Origin: Bacteroidota bacterium
Lineage (GTDB): Bacteria > Bacteroidota > Bacteroidia > Bacteroidales > GCA-2711565
Assembly: GCA_018816945.1 (NCBI GenBank)
Contig: JAHIVC010000055.1
Span: forward strand, 1-64,000
DNA: 64,000 nucleotides
Reading direction: 5' to 3'
The notes under the pieces were generated by a model. That model was given only the letters and a program-made list of their open reading frames with translations. It was not told where the DNA came from and did no database searches. Shown in pieces: positions 29,672 through 39,375 of this stretch (the stretch's first letter is position 1; each line of letters opens with the position of its first letter). Position numbers and translations under genes: made by a program.

Positions 29672-30231
29672 ACTTTCATAATATCATTTTCTTTTATATC
29701 CATAAGCTTATCAACTTTTTCGATAAATTTATTCGTAAGCTCCTGAATTATGTCTTGTGTTCGTTTTGCCTCATCTTCAGCTAGTCCTTCTTTTTCTAGT
29801 TGCTTGATATATTCATTTGCCGATCTTCTTGCACTTCTGATACTAATTTTTGATTTCTCAGCCTCAGCTTTAGCCTGCTTCACAAGCTCAAGTCTTCGTT
29901 GCTCTGTAATGGCTGGCACAAGAATTCTTAACACTTCACCTTCATTTGAAGGATTAAAGCCTAAATTTGCAGCCAGAATAGCTTTTTCGATATCGTGAAG
30001 GATAGATTTATCCCAAGGCTGAACTATGATTTGCCTTGGATCGGGAGTATTAATATTGGCAGTTTGAGCAATTGCAGTAGGTACACCATAATAATTGACC
30101 ATTACACCATCAAGCATTTGCGGACTGGCTTTTCCTGCTCTGATCTTTTGAAACCCTTTTTCGAGGTGAAGCATCGCACCCTGCATGCTCTCTTCTGCTT
30201 CATCCAAACAAAATTGTACTTCTTCATTCAT
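29668..30231 (-). CDS. frr: Ribosome recycling factor
   Basis: A 187-aa factor that splits post-termination ribosomes with EF-G. The three-helix-bundle domain and the small domain are recognisable: the KIRAGKASPQML block (28-39), the PW-D signature of the hinge (IIVQPWDKS) and LVKQAKAEAEKSKISIRSARRSA-like C-terminal helix features. pyrH lies 59 bases upstream on the same strand, the usual neighbour, but frr also has its own TAATTTTG box at 30263-30270. Confidence 0.97.
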   Translation of the reverse strand: MNEEVQFCLDEAEESMQGAMLHLEKGFQKIRAGKASPQMLDGVMVNYYGVPTAIAQTANINTPDPRQIIVQPWDKSILHDIEKAILAANLGFNPSNEGEVLRILVPAITEQRRLELVKQAKAEAEKSKISIRSARRSANEYIKQLEKEGLAEDEAKRTQDIIQELTNKFIEKVDKLMDIKENDIMKV

Positions 30232-30262
30232 AATTTTAGTCTTAATTATTATTTTGCGGGGG

Positions 30263-30270
30263 CAAAATTA
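30263..30270 (-). promoter_or_regulatory. Bacteroidota-type -7 box (TAATTTTG) between pyrH and frr
   Basis: Exact TAnnTTTG match on the minus strand 31 bases upstream of frr, suggesting an internal promoter that uncouples frr from pyrH. Confidence 0.5.
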
Positions 30271-30290
30271 AAAAAATCTTTTAATCATGT

Positions 30291-30998
30291 TCAGTTTTTT
30301 ACAATAGTCCCGATTTCTTCACCCATTAACGCTTTTTTCAAATTGCCTTTAGTATTCATATCGAAAACAAATATTGGCATTTTATTTTCCTTACATAAAG
30401 TAAAAGCGGTCAAATCCATAATTTTCAATTGCTTCTGATACGCTTCATCAAAAGAAATATTTTTAAACTTCTTAGCTTCCGGATATTTTTCAGGATCAGC
30501 ATCATAGACCCCATCAACCCGAGTTCCTTTAAAAATGGCATCGGCATTAATTTCAATTGCCCTTAAAGCAGAGGCAGTATCAGTTGTAAAATAAGGGTTT
30601 CCGGTTCCTCCTCCAATAATCACGATCGTACCTTTCGATAAATATTCCTTAGCTATTCTTCCCGACATTGGCTCAGCAATGGGATCGATCGCCAAACCTG
30701 ATAAAAGTTTGGTATTTTTTCCTTGCTCCTCAATTGCCGACTGAAGAGCCAAGCTGTTGATTACTGTTGCAAGCATTCCCATATAATCACCTTGTGCACG
30801 ATCGAAACCCTGACCGGCTCCCTGAAGGCCACGAAAGATATTCCCTCCGCCAATAACTATAGCAATTTGAACCCCCATACTTGCCGCTTCCGCAATTTCT
30901 GAAGCATAGGTTTTTAATCGCACTTGATTAATGCCATATTGTTGATCACCCATTAAGGATTCCCCACTCAGCTTTAAAAGAATTCTTTTATATTTCAT
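30291..30998 (-). CDS. pyrH: UMP kinase
   Basis: Hexameric bacterial UMP kinase making UDP, of the amino-acid kinase family. The 235 aa contain KLSGESL (9-15), the glycine-rich GGGNIFRG (52-59), the DxxGMLAT-like region and a DPEKYPEAKKF segment. It precedes frr on the same strand, a widely conserved order. Upstream, 69 bases separate it from the small lipoprotein gene. Confidence 0.97.
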   Translation of the reverse strand: MKYKRILLKLSGESLMGDQQYGINQVRLKTYASEIAEAASMGVQIAIVIGGGNIFRGLQGAGQGFDRAQGDYMGMLATVINSLALQSAIEEQGKNTKLLSGLAIDPIAEPMSGRIAKEYLSKGTIVIIGGGTGNPYFTTDTASALRAIEINADAIFKGTRVDGVYDADPEKYPEAKKFKNISFDEAYQKQLKIMDLTAFTLCKENKMPIFVFDMNTKGNLKKALMGEEIGTIVKN

Positions 30999-31067
30999 AA
31001 AAATGCCAAAATTTGAATTTTATATGGTCTTCAATTATTTTGAATACTGCAATGTATAAAAATTGAA

Positions 31068-31520
31068 CTAGAATTTAGGATCAAAGGTTTCATAATTATT
31101 ATCAAGCCTTCTAAACCGTACGAAAAGATTCCGAGCTTCAACAAACGAGTTGTTATTCGCCCAGAAATGATATGTAGTATCTGCGGCAAACCCGATTTGA
31201 TACTTAGTTACTCCAAGTTGCCCAAAATCAAGAGTTGCTATATATAATGGATATTCACGTTCGATCCAAAACTTTGAACTGAATGCAGTAATTTTTTCAA
31301 CTTCCCAAACCGAATTACTCTTAAATACGATTATCCCTTCATAGTTATTGAAAGTTCGTAAATTGAAATACAATTGGAATTCATCAGGCGGATAAATGAT
31401 ATCTTCCACACTAGAGTAAATATTTGATTCTTCATCAACCGGATTGTTCTTGAAACAAGTACTACTTGTCATTGCAAAAACAATGAAAAACAAAAGTGTT
31501 ATTTTTACTATTCTTGTCAT
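31068..31520 (-). CDS. Putative lipoprotein of unknown function
   Basis: A 150-aa protein from the ATG at 31520. A lipoprotein-like signal peptide (about 1-19) ends SSTC. The mature part is beta-rich and aromatic with no motif I recognise. A longer frame begins at a TTG (31538), but that TTG lies within an exact TAATTTTG -7 box, so the ATG is preferred. It sits between secA and pyrH on the same strand, with its own promoter overlapping the secA stop codon. Confidence 0.65.
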   Translation of the reverse strand: MTRIVKITLLFFIVFAMTSSTCFKNNPVDEESNIYSSVEDIIYPPDEFQLYFNLRTFNNYEGIIVFKSNSVWEVEKITAFSSKFWIEREYPLYIATLDFGQLGVTKYQIGFAADTTYHFWANNNSFVEARNLFVRFRRLDNNYETFDPKF

Positions 31521-31535
31521 TGATTTATAAAAATA

Positions 31536-31543
31536 CAAAATTA
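31536..31543 (-). promoter_or_regulatory. Bacteroidota-type -7 box (TAATTTTG) overlapping the secA stop codon
   Basis: Exact TAnnTTTG match on the minus strand whose first bases are the secA TAA. It ends 15 bases before the ATG of the small lipoprotein and argues against the upstream TTG start. Confidence 0.5.
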
Positions 31544-34500
31544 TGCATTTCTACCATGACATTGTTTGTATTTTTTTCCACTTCCACATGGACACGTTTC
31601 GTTTCTACCAACTTTTTTCTCAACTTTTACAGGTTGTGTAACTGATTGTTGTTGAGTATCGCTATGTGCTTCTGAAAGCAGATCCTTACGTTCCTCTTTG
31701 TACTTACTCCTATCAGATTTTCCAATGTGGGCTTCACTTACACCCTTTGAATCAACAAGAGGAATATCTGCTTTTGTAAGAAAGGTAACAATATCATTAT
31801 TAATCTTTTGAACCAGTGTTTTAAACAACTCAAAAGATTCGAATTTATAAATTAATAATGGATCTTTTTGTTCATAAGTCGCATTCTGAACCGATTGTTT
31901 TAAGTCGTCCATCTCTCGCAAATGTTCTTTCCATGAGTTATCCAGCATGGCAAGTGAAATTCCCTTCTCCATCGAAAGAACGACTTCACGTCCGCCATCG
32001 TTATAAGCACGCTTTAAATTTGCGATAACGTTCATGGTTTTACGACCATCTGAAAACGGAATGGCAATATTTTCGTAATGTGTATTCCTTTCAAAAACGT
32101 CTTTAATTACCGGATAGGCTTTTTCCCCGATATTTTTTGACTTCATTTCATAAGAGCTGTAAACATTTTCGAATAAAATCAAATTTGCTTCATCAGCCTT
32201 CATTGAAAGAAAATCTTTTTCGTTAAATGGCGATTCACATGCAAATGTCTTTAGAAGAGCCATTTCAAATCCTTCATAGTCACCAGATGACTGATAATCT
32301 GTAACTAATTGTTCCCCAACATCAAATATCATATTTGAAATATCTACACTTAGTCGTTCACCAAATAAGGCGTGTTTTCTTTTCTTGTAAATCACTTCAC
32401 GTTGGCTATTCATTACATCATCATATTCAAGCAGTCTCTTTCTGATTCCAAAGTTATTCTCTTCAACTTTTTTCTGGGCACGCTCGATTGATTTTGTAAT
32501 CATTGAATGTTGGATGACTTCGCCTTCCTTTAGGCCAAGTTTATCCATGATGTTAGCAATCCGGCCGGATCCAAACATTCTCATCAAATCATCTTCAAGT
32601 GAAACAAAAAACTGCGAACTACCCGGGTCACCCTGACGACCGGCCCTACCACGCAACTGCCTGTCAACCCTGCGAGAATCGTGACGCTCGGTACCGATGA
32701 TGGCTAAACCACCTGCATCCTGTACGCCTTTTCCAAGCTTAATGTCGGTACCCCGACCAGCCATGTTGGTTGCAATGGTAACTGTTCCCGGCAAACCCGC
32801 TTCAGCAACGATATCAGCTTCCTTTTGATGCAATTTGGCATTTAAAACATTGTGTTTGATATTCCTTCGGGTAAGCATTCGGCTCAGCAATTCAGAAATT
32901 TCTACCGAGGTAGTTCCGACAAGTACCGGCCTTTTTGCTTTTATCAAACTATCAATTTCATCGATAACCGCATTAAATTTTTCACGGGTAGTTTTATATA
33001 CCAGGTCTTCCATATCTTTTCGAATAACCGGCCTGTTTGTGGGGATCACAACCACATCCAATTTATAAATATCCCAAAATTCGCCTGCTTCCGTTTCGGC
33101 AGTCCCGGTCATACCCGAAAGTTTACGGTACATTCTGAAATAGTTTTGCAAAGTAATGGTGGCATAAGTTTGAGTAGCAGCCTCAACCTTTACATTTTCT
33201 TTTGCTTCAAGAGCCTGGTGCAAGCCATCTGAATACCTACGACCTTCCATAATACGGCCTGTTTGCTCATCAACAATTTTAATCTTATTATCGATGATAA
33301 CATATTCGATATCTTTTTCGAAAAGTGCATACGCTTTCAACAACTGATTAACGGTATGTACACGATCAGATTTGATGGCATAATCGCGAAGTACTTTATC
33401 TTTTTTGTTCCGTTTTTTATTTTCAGTTACATCCTCTTTCTCAATTTCAGCCAATTCTGATCCAATATCGGGGAGCAAATAAAAGTCTTCTTCCTGATAA
33501 GATTCCGTCATCACATCAATCCCTTTTTCAGTGATATCAATAGTGTTTTGCTTTTCATCAATAACAAAAAACAATTCATCATCGATTAGGTGCATGTGCT
33601 TGGCCTGTTCTTGCAAATAAAAATTTTCGGTTTTTTGCATCAGGGCACGCATGCCAGGTTCACTTAAAAACTTGATCAGTGCTTTGTTTTTGGGTAATCC
33701 GCGATAAGCCCTGAACAATAATTCCCCACCTTTTTTCTCATCTTCGGCATTGGGAGTTCCTGTCAATAACTTCTTCGCTTCGGCTAGTATCTTAGTAACC
33801 AATGTTTTTTGGGCCGTATGCAATTTATGTACCGGAGGTTTCAATTCATCAAATTCCTGGATATCGCCTCGTGGCGTTGGACCTGAAATAATCAAAGGAG
33901 TTCGGGCATCATCAATTAATACCGAGTCGACCTCATCCACAATTGAAAAATTATGGGGCCGTTGAACCAATTCATCCGGATTACTGGTCATGTTATCTCT
34001 CAAATAATCGAATCCGAATTCATTGTTAGTACCGAATGTAATATCAGCCAAATAAGCTTTTCGTCGTTCTTCCGAATTTGGTTGGTGCTTATCGATACAA
34101 TCGACTTTCAAACCATGAAACTCATATAAAACGCCCATCCATTCGGCATCACGTTTTGCAAGATAATCGTTAACAGTAACTACATGAACCCCTTTACCCG
34201 TTAAAGCATTCAGGTAAACGGGCAGTGTTGCTACCAGCGTTTTACCCTCACCGGTCCCCATTTCCGCAATTTTACCCTGATGCAAAATAACGCCACCAAT
34301 TAACTGAACATCATAATGAACCATATTCCAGGTAATCATCGTACCCCCGGCGATCCATTTATTATTATAATATGCTTTATCTCCAACTATATTTATGCTT
34401 TCACGCTTTGCTGCCATATCCCGATCCCTTTGGGTGACAGTAACCTCAATTTTTTCATTTTCAAAAAACCTTTTTGCAGTTTCTTTCATCACAGCAAATG

Positions 34501-34828
34501 CCTCGGGAAGGATTTCATCAAGTATTTCCTGACTCTTATCGTAGCTTAGCTTCTCCAGTTTATCTAGGGTATCATACATTTTTTCCTTTTCCCCGACTGA
34601 AACTGTATCGCTCTCAATTTGCTGTCTTAACTCCTTGATTTGATTTTCTTCGGGCTCAATATAATCTTTTATTCTTTGCTTGAACTCAGCTGTTTTAGCT
34701 CTTAACTCATCATTGGATAATTTGGTAATTCCGGTGTAAGCTTCTTTAATTTTTTTAAGAGTAGGCGTTACCTCCCTAAGATCCCTATCAGATTTAGTTC
34801 CCAGTAAATTTTTTATCGCATTAAGCAT
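31541..34828 (-). CDS. secA: Preprotein translocase ATPase SecA (long Bacteroidota form)
   Basis: The 1095-aa motor of Sec-dependent export. The P-loop GTGEGKT is at 191-197 and the DEVD box at 298-301; helicase motifs near [11 protein letters not shown] and [14 protein letters not shown] are intact. The zinc-binding tail [13 protein letters not shown] occupies 1079-1091. Compared with E. coli SecA (901 aa) it has an insertion of roughly 150 residues in the first nucleotide-binding domain/preprotein-binding region (about 320-480) and an extra N-terminal helical segment (about 55-100). These are typical of the phylum. A -7 box at 34965-34972 predicts an unusually long leader of about 130 bases. 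Confidence 0.97.
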   Translation of the reverse strand: MLNAIKNLLGTKSDRDLREVTPTLKKIKEAYTGITKLSNDELRAKTAEFKQRIKDYIEPEENQIKELRQQIESDTVSVGEKEKMYDTLDKLEKLSYDKSQEILDEILPEAFAVMKETAKRFFENEKIEVTVTQRDRDMAAKRESINIVGDKAYYNNKWIAGGTMITWNMVHYDVQLIGGVILHQGKIAEMGTGEGKTLVATLPVYLNALTGKGVHVVTVNDYLAKRDAEWMGVLYEFHGLKVDCIDKHQPNSEERRKAYLADITFGTNNEFGFDYLRDNMTSNPDELVQRPHNFSIVDEVDSVLIDDARTPLIISGPTPRGDIQEFDELKPPVHKLHTAQKTLVTKILAEAKKLLTGTPNAEDEKKGGELLFRAYRGLPKNKALIKFLSEPGMRALMQKTENFYLQEQAKHMHLIDDELFFVIDEKQNTIDITEKGIDVMTESYQEEDFYLLPDIGSELAEIEKEDVTENKKRNKKDKVLRDYAIKSDRVHTVNQLLKAYALFEKDIEYVIIDNKIKIVDEQTGRIMEGRRYSDGLHQALEAKENVKVEAATQTYATITLQNYFRMYRKLSGMTGTAETEAGEFWDIYKLDVVVIPTNRPVIRKDMEDLVYKTTREKFNAVIDEIDSLIKAKRPVLVGTTSVEISELLSRMLTRRNIKHNVLNAKLHQKEADIVAEAGLPGTVTIATNMAGRGTDIKLGKGVQDAGGLAIIGTERHDSRRVDRQLRGRAGRQGDPGSSQFFVSLEDDLMRMFGSGRIANIMDKLGLKEGEVIQHSMITKSIERAQKKVEENNFGIRKRLLEYDDVMNSQREVIYKKRKHALFGERLSVDISNMIFDVGEQLVTDYQSSGDYEGFEMALLKTFACESPFNEKDFLSMKADEANLILFENVYSSYEMKSKNIGEKAYPVIKDVFERNTHYENIAIPFSDGRKTMNVIANLKRAYNDGGREVVLSMEKGISLAMLDNSWKEHLREMDDLKQSVQNATYEQKDPLLIYKFESFELFKTLVQKINNDIVTFLTKADIPLVDSKGVSEAHIGKSDRSKYKEERKDLLSEAHSDTQQQSVTQPVKVEKKVGRNETCPCGSGKKYKQCHGRNA

Positions 34829-34964
34829 AGTTGGTAATAATAAAGTTAAATAACAGCTAGATCAATAATCATTCCTGAGCCAATTCATTGCAATCTATGA
34901 CAGATCGTCAGCACAGAATTTTTTTCAAAGCTTTTTTAATTGAATTCTTATAATTTATTCGAAA

Positions 34965-34972
34965 CAAAAATA
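34965..34972 (-). promoter_or_regulatory. Bacteroidota-type -7 box (TATTTTTG), probable secA promoter
   Basis: Exact TAnnTTTG match on the minus strand, 136 bases upstream of secA. If used, the secA mRNA has a long 5' leader with room for regulation; the leader contains the imperfect dyad TGAC-N5-GTCA near 34899-34911. Confidence 0.45.
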
Positions 34973-35021
34973 GTTTAAAATTCTTAATTATTGCTGATGA
35001 AATAGCACTGAACTAAAGCTT

Positions 35022-36401
35022 TCAGTGCTTGAATTCAGATTTAAAAGATTGACTGAATCCCATCCATGGTACTAAAGCCGGATTTTGCATGATCACACCC
35101 TGCGGATCAATTAAGAGATATGCCGGGAGCGCATTAATTTGATAAATATCAGCAATATCAAATACTTTATCTGTGAGGAAAAATTTCCACGGATATTTTT
35201 TAATTAAATCATTCAGAATGTTTTTGGATGTATTAATCGCAACACTTACAAATTGAACATCTTTGGCATAATGCTGATACAATTCCGCAATACTATCCAT
35301 TTCCCTGATACAATCGTTACATGGAACAGTGAAGAACTGAATAAAAGTAACTCGATTCGATGGATCAGGAATGTTAAAATTATTGCCCTCTAAATCCGTT
35401 AACTTATACGTGGGTATTTTTGTACCGGGTTGGAGGTAATTTAGCTGCTGTGCCATACTTTTAGCAATTTGTGTATGGTAAGAATTGCCGGAGCGCTTAG
35501 CGATTTCATCAAACAATTTAAGAATAGAAGCATGATTTGCTGATGGAATGAAGTACAAATCATAAATAATTTTCAAGAGGACCATTTCCCTGAATTCAGT
35601 ATTTTCAAGCATGGGATCCTTTTTCAATAAAGCCGATACAGATTCTAAATCCGCATTTCCAAATATTTTCTGCATCAATAAACTTTGGTCAAAATATTTA
35701 TTGGGAACCATCAAGTATTTCTCAAACAACTGATTGAAGAAACGCATGTATTCATCATGATGCGAATAAAAAGGCTGATTCTGTAAATACGATTTATAAG
35801 CAGATTCCCTGTTTTTCAATCCTGAATTTAATTCAAAAGATGCCAATCTAAGATCGATATACACTTTTAAATAACCACCTGGATTATTGAATAATTGTTT
35901 AATCTCTGAACCAAAATCAACAATCAATTTTCTTTCTTTATTCTTATAAATCCGATTAAAATTAGCGACTAAAAACTGATCTGCCCGAAAATTAAACTCA
36001 CTGATCTGATTGTTCAAATCATCTTTGGGAAGATCGATGAATTGGTATTCTAAATAAGGATTGTTCACAAATGTGATCTGCTCCCTGCTCTTATCATATT
36101 TAATGAATAATTTATAAGTTTTATTGGGTTCCAGATATATTTCAGTTTTCTGAAAACCTATCACGAGAATAAATATTTGTGTTGCTTGTAATGTTGTTTT
36201 TAATTTAAAAGATCCATCCGGTTGCACAACGCATTCATCAACCTCTTTCATTTTCATTGAAAAAAAATCGGAATAAGTTTTAAGCTTGATCACATATCCA
36301 GCTGCATTTTCGGCCTTCCCGTAAATTTTTGTTTCTTGCCCTGATACAACTGAAAACAACAACACAAAAAGAAGGGTAAATAATGTATATTTCTTATTCA
36401 T
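35022..36401 (-). CDS. Secreted thioredoxin-fold (TlpA/ResA-like) protein
   Basis: A 459-aa protein with a signal peptide (1-22, ending VSGQ). A beta-rich N-terminal region resembling the DUF4369-type domain often found in such proteins (about 25-115) is followed by a helical middle, then a TlpA-like thioredoxin domain from about 325. The redox motif is CNDC in TVPCNDCIREMD, and the cis-proline region is NALPAYLLID. It probably reduces or maintains disulfides, or acts in cytochrome c biogenesis, in the periplasm. It is transcribed from a TACCTTTG box 16 bases before its ATG. Confidence 0.88.
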   Translation of the reverse strand: MNKKYTLFTLLFVLLFSVVSGQETKIYGKAENAAGYVIKLKTYSDFFSMKMKEVDECVVQPDGSFKLKTTLQATQIFILVIGFQKTEIYLEPNKTYKLFIKYDKSREQITFVNNPYLEYQFIDLPKDDLNNQISEFNFRADQFLVANFNRIYKNKERKLIVDFGSEIKQLFNNPGGYLKVYIDLRLASFELNSGLKNRESAYKSYLQNQPFYSHHDEYMRFFNQLFEKYLMVPNKYFDQSLLMQKIFGNADLESVSALLKKDPMLENTEFREMVLLKIIYDLYFIPSANHASILKLFDEIAKRSGNSYHTQIAKSMAQQLNYLQPGTKIPTYKLTDLEGNNFNIPDPSNRVTFIQFFTVPCNDCIREMDSIAELYQHYAKDVQFVSVAINTSKNILNDLIKKYPWKFFLTDKVFDIADIYQINALPAYLLIDPQGVIMQNPALVPWMGFSQSFKSEFKH

Positions 36402-36417
36402 TCAAGGCTAATTTTGG

Positions 36418-36425
36418 CAAAGGTA
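36418..36425 (-). promoter_or_regulatory. Bacteroidota-type -7 box (TACCTTTG) for the thioredoxin-fold gene
   Basis: Exact TAnnTTTG match on the minus strand ending 16 bases before the ATG at 36401; predicts a very short leader. It is placed between the coaD stop and this gene. Confidence 0.55.
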
Positions 36426-36435
36426 GTTCTGATTT

Positions 36436-36903
36436 TTATTGAAAATACGAATGAATGGCTTCAGGAATAAATTGTGCGATATCTCCTTTGTTAAAGTGAA
36501 TATCCCTGACAATGGACGAATTGATAGCGGTAAACTCAGGGGCAGTCAACATAAAAACAGTTTCCACTTCGGGATATAATCGCTTATTCACCTGCCCGAT
36601 ACTTCGTTCAAATTCGAAATCAGCCGAAGTTCTTAACCCTCTTAGTAGAAATTTTGAGCCAACACTTCTGCAAAAATCAATGGTCAAGCCGGAGTATGTT
36701 CGTACGCTAATGCCGGGATTTCCTTCAAACACTTTTTTGATCCAATTTATCCGGTCGTCTAAACTGAAATAATTTATTTTTTGAGAGTTTTCACCAATTG
36801 CAATGATAATCTCATCAAACAATGGGATTGCCCTTTTAATTACATTTTCGTGACCGCGAGTGATGGGGTCGAAGGATCCCGGAAAGACGGCTATTTTTTT
36901 CAT
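36436..36903 (-). CDS. coaD: Phosphopantetheine adenylyltransferase
   Basis: Penultimate step of coenzyme A synthesis: transfers AMP from ATP to 4'-phosphopantetheine. The 155 aa carry the nucleotidyltransferase motif TRGH (15-18) after FPGSFDP and the SSIVRD block near residue 130. It is preceded by a TATATTTG box at 36923-36930, about 20 bases upstream. The NUDIX hydrolase gene lies upstream on the same strand, 42 bases away. Confidence 0.96.
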   Translation of the reverse strand: MKKIAVFPGSFDPITRGHENVIKRAIPLFDEIIIAIGENSQKINYFSLDDRINWIKKVFEGNPGISVRTYSGLTIDFCRSVGSKFLLRGLRTSADFEFERSIGQVNKRLYPEVETVFMLTAPEFTAINSSIVRDIHFNKGDIAQFIPEAIHSYFQ

Positions 36904-36922
36904 TGCTCAGCTCATTTAAATA

Positions 36923-36930
36923 CAAATATA
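36923..36930 (-). promoter_or_regulatory. Bacteroidota-type -7 box (TATATTTG) for coaD
   Basis: Exact TAnnTTTG match on the minus strand ending 19 bases before the coaD ATG. Confidence 0.5.
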
Positions 36931-36945
36931 CAAATTCTAACAGTC

Positions 36946-37563
36946 TTAACTTTTCAAATATAAATTCATCAAATCAATTAAAGAGCTATAAGTGTTTTGC
37001 ATTGCGAACTTCATTCCCTCTCTGTTCATCCATTCAACCTTGCTGATTCCCTCATTTGTTTGAGGAGTGGGAATGGTTAAATCTGTGCAATTCATTTCAT
37101 ACCAATAAGTCTTCTTTAAAAAATGCTTATTCCCATACATATAAAGATGATATGTTGGATTAAGCGGTGCAATAATCTGAAGGGATTTAAGCCCGGTTTC
37201 TTCGCTAACCTCTCTTAAAGCTGCATTTTCTGAAGTTTCATTTTTTTCAATTTTACCTTTAGGCAAATCCCATTTCCCTAATCTGAAAATCATAAGCAAA
37301 TCATTCCGGTCATTTCGAACAAACCCGCCTGCAGCTTCAATCTTTTCAAATGAATTTTTGAAAAAATTAAAACTTAAATCTAGATTTTCCCCACACAAAA
37401 ATATGAGCCTGCTATAAATTTCGCTAAAGATAAACTGTTGATATTCCTTACGCATAACTTCATCATTATTAACTTCAACGATCAAATCATCTACCAAAAC
37501 ATTCAACTTTTTTATGTCCTGATCGAAAATAATTTCTTTGGTCAGATAAAAAACTTTATACAT
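36946..37563 (-). CDS. NUDIX hydrolase
   Basis: A 205-aa protein with a complete Nudix box: G103 through REVSEETG (117-124), preceded by KWDLPKGK. An N-terminal extension of about 75 residues has no recognised motif. Substrate specificity cannot be deduced; family members hydrolyse nucleoside diphosphates linked to other moieties. Its start codon (37561-37563) lies inside the -7 box of the divergent pyrE gene, so the two promoters or transcripts must overlap. The next gene on its strand is coaD. Confidence 0.88.
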   Translation of the reverse strand: MYKVFYLTKEIIFDQDIKKLNVLVDDLIVEVNNDEVMRKEYQQFIFSEIYSRLIFLCGENLDLSFNFFKNSFEKIEAAGGFVRNDRNDLLMIFRLGKWDLPKGKIEKNETSENAALREVSEETGLKSLQIIAPLNPTYHLYMYGNKHFLKKTYWYEMNCTDLTIPTPQTNEGISKVEWMNREGMKFAMQNTYSSLIDLMNLYLKS

Positions 37564-37566
37564 TTG
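37559..37566 (+). promoter_or_regulatory. pyrE promoter, predicted leaderless start
   Basis: TACATTTG is an exact -7 box, and TTTG at 37537-37540 gives a -33 element with an 18-base spacer. The box ends four bases before the pyrE ATG (37571), so transcription should start at or beside the start codon. The box overlaps the start codon of the divergent NUDIX gene. Confidence 0.65.
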
Positions 37567-37570
37567 CAGT

Positions 37571-38215
37571 ATGAAAATTAATGATGATATAGCAAGAAGC
37601 GTTGCCGAATCCTTATTACAAATTAAAGCAATAAAACTAAATATTGCTAATCCATTTACATGGGCCTCGGGATTAAAATCGCCTATTTATTGCGATAACC
37701 GAATTACCCTCTCTTATCCAAAAATCAGGACCTATATCCGCCAACAATTTGTTGAGATGATTAATGCAGAATTTGGATCTGTGGATGTAATTGCAGGAGT
37801 AGCAACTGGTGCCATTGCGCAAGGAGCATTGGTGGCCCAGGAATTAGGATTGCCATTTGTTTATGTTCGCTCATCTCAAAAAGAGCATGGTTTGAGCAAT
37901 CAAATTGAAGGAGTTGTTCAATCAGGTCAATCGGTCGTAGTTGTTGAGGATTTAGTTTCGACAGGGAAAAGTAGTCTGGCTGCTGTTAAAGCGCTTCGCG
38001 ATGCGGGATGCAATGTTAAAGGCATGGTCGCCATTTTTACTTATGAAATGGAAATTGCCAAAACTAACTTTGAAGAAGCTAATTGTAAGTTGGTGACCTT
38101 ATCAAACTACGACTCCCTGATCAGAAAAGCTGTTGAAAGCAATTATATTTCCGATTCAGATGTTCACTCATTGGTTAAATGGAGAGAAAACCCTGCAAAA
38201 TGGGGCGCTAAATAG
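37571..38215 (+). CDS. pyrE: Orotate phosphoribosyltransferase
   Basis: Converts orotate plus PRPP to OMP in pyrimidine synthesis. The 214 aa are standard, with FTWASGLKSPIYCDNR near the N-terminus and the PRPP-binding motif VVVVEDLVSTGKS at about 119-131. The start is firm: the family N-terminus aligns from here and no earlier in-frame start exists. The predicted promoter leaves no room for a 5' leader. The next gene (SRPBCC) starts 10 bases after its stop. Confidence 0.96.
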   Translation: MKINDDIARSVAESLLQIKAIKLNIANPFTWASGLKSPIYCDNRITLSYPKIRTYIRQQFVEMINAEFGSVDVIAGVATGAIAQGALVAQELGLPFVYVRSSQKEHGLSNQIEGVVQSGQSVVVVEDLVSTGKSSLAAVKALRDAGCNVKGMVAIFTYEMEIAKTNFEEANCKLVTLSNYDSLIRKAVESNYISDSDVHSLVKWRENPAKWGAK

Positions 38216-38225
38216 TTTTAACATC

Positions 38226-38627
38226 ATGGAAATAAAAGGTGACCCAATCGAAATTAAAAGTCCGGCAGATCATATTTATAATTTCCTGAACGATTTTAAT
38301 AATTTTGAGAATCTGATGCCCGAGCAGATCGATCACTGGAAATCGGATTCCGAAAGTTGTTCATTTGAAATAAACAACATGGCAACCATCGAACTCCGGA
38401 TAACCGAACGTGAGCAAGGGCGCAAACTCAAGATGAATTCAGAAGGAAAGAGTCCTTTTCCATTTCAACTTATTTCTAAGCTTGAGCCGCTTAACGAGAA
38501 TTTATCAAAATTTAGTTTTGAGATTGATGCCGAAGTAAACCCAATGCTGAGCATGATGGTAAAAAAGCCGCTTCAAAATCTTGTTGAAATTATGGGTCAG
38601 AAGCTAAAAACTTTCATGGAAAAATAA
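38226..38627 (+). CDS. SRPBCC (START-like) domain protein
   Basis: A 133-aa protein from the ATG at 38226. The frame is open upstream to 38133 within pyrE, but that would overlap pyrE by 83 bases and adds no conserved residues. The pattern of an N-terminal strand, DHIYNFLNDFNNFENLMP helices, a beta-sheet and a long C-terminal helix (LQNLVEIMGQKLKTFM) fits the SRPBCC ligand-binding fold. It is probably cytoplasmic and co-transcribed with pyrE. The ligand is unknown. It is convergent with birA. Confidence 0.8.
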   Translation: MEIKGDPIEIKSPADHIYNFLNDFNNFENLMPEQIDHWKSDSESCSFEINNMATIELRITEREQGRKLKMNSEGKSPFPFQLISKLEPLNENLSKFSFEIDAEVNPMLSMMVKKPLQNLVEIMGQKLKTFMEK

Positions 38628-38631
38628 GTTT

Positions 38632-39375
38632 TCAAATTACGAACTCGACTTCTTTCAGGTCACAATCATACATTTCGCCATTTTTGCCTTCCAGTTGCAG
38701 TCGTCCAAATTCAGAGATCCCGGTAATTTTAGCAGTGACTTTTTTACGGGAAATAAGATAGGTATGGTATTCTTCGTATCTGTATAACAATGAAATGTAT
38801 TTTTTATCAATTGACTTAAACAATCCCAGTTCCATTTGCGAATACCAGTGGTTAAGCGAATCACATAGCAATTGTAATGCTTGAATAAGATCCAGGTCTT
38901 CTTTCATAAAACGAATAAGGGAAACCGGATTTGGCGCATTGCTGGTAAAAACTTTCTGATTAATATTAATTCCGATGCCCAAAATTGATGCACTCATCAC
39001 ATTGCCTTGGATGAAATTATTTATCAAAATACCTGCAATTTTCTGATCGCCCAAATAAATATCATTGGGCCATTTTATTTTTACCCTATCTTTTGGAGCA
39101 TATCTTTGAACAAATTCGGCCACAGCCAACGAAACCATTTTGTTAAGAATAAATTGCTTCTCCGGTTTTAAAAATTCAGGCTTGATAATCACGCTTATAA
39201 TTAAATTTTTTCCGGCCTCGCTCTCCCAATAATTACCCTCCTGCCCTTTTCCATGCTTCTGAAATGAGGTCGTGATTATTGTTCCATCCTCAATATTTTG
39301 TTCATTAATCAAATCGACCGCAGTTAAATTTGTGGATTCGACTGTGTTAAATGCTATAATTTTTTTTCCGATCAT
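38632..39375 (-). CDS. birA: Biotin--[acetyl-CoA-carboxylase] ligase
   Basis: Attaches biotin to the carboxylase carrier protein. From the ATG at 39375 it is 247 aa, starting MIGKKIIAFNTVESTN, where the family N-terminus normally begins. A longer frame to 39426 adds 17 unconserved residues and extends upstream of a near-consensus box (TATTTTTA, 39405-39412, minus). The catalytic biotinoyl-AMP loop is KHGKGQEGNYW and the lysine-containing KWPNDIYL follows. There is no N-terminal helix-turn-helix, so it is not a repressor. Confidence 0.92.
   Translation of the reverse strand: MIGKKIIAFNTVESTNLTAVDLINEQNIEDGTIITTSFQKHGKGQEGNYWESEAGKNLIISVIIKPEFLKPEKQFILNKMVSLAVAEFVQRYAPKDRVKIKWPNDIYLGDQKIAGILINNFIQGNVMSASILGIGININQKVFTSNAPNPVSLIRFMKEDLDLIQALQLLCDSLNHWYSQMELGLFKSIDKKYISLLYRYEEYHTYLISRKKVTAKITGISEFGRLQLEGKNGEMYDCDLKEVEFVI

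Noticed and set aside
34899-34911. TGAC-N5-GTCA upstream of secA as a defined operator
   Set aside because: The arms are only four bases long and such dyads are expected by chance; it is mentioned only as part of the long-leader observation.
38133-38225. Upstream extension of the SRPBCC protein
   Set aside because: The added 31 residues overlap the end of pyrE in another frame and do not belong to the SRPBCC fold; the ATG at 38226 follows the pyrE stop by 10 bases.
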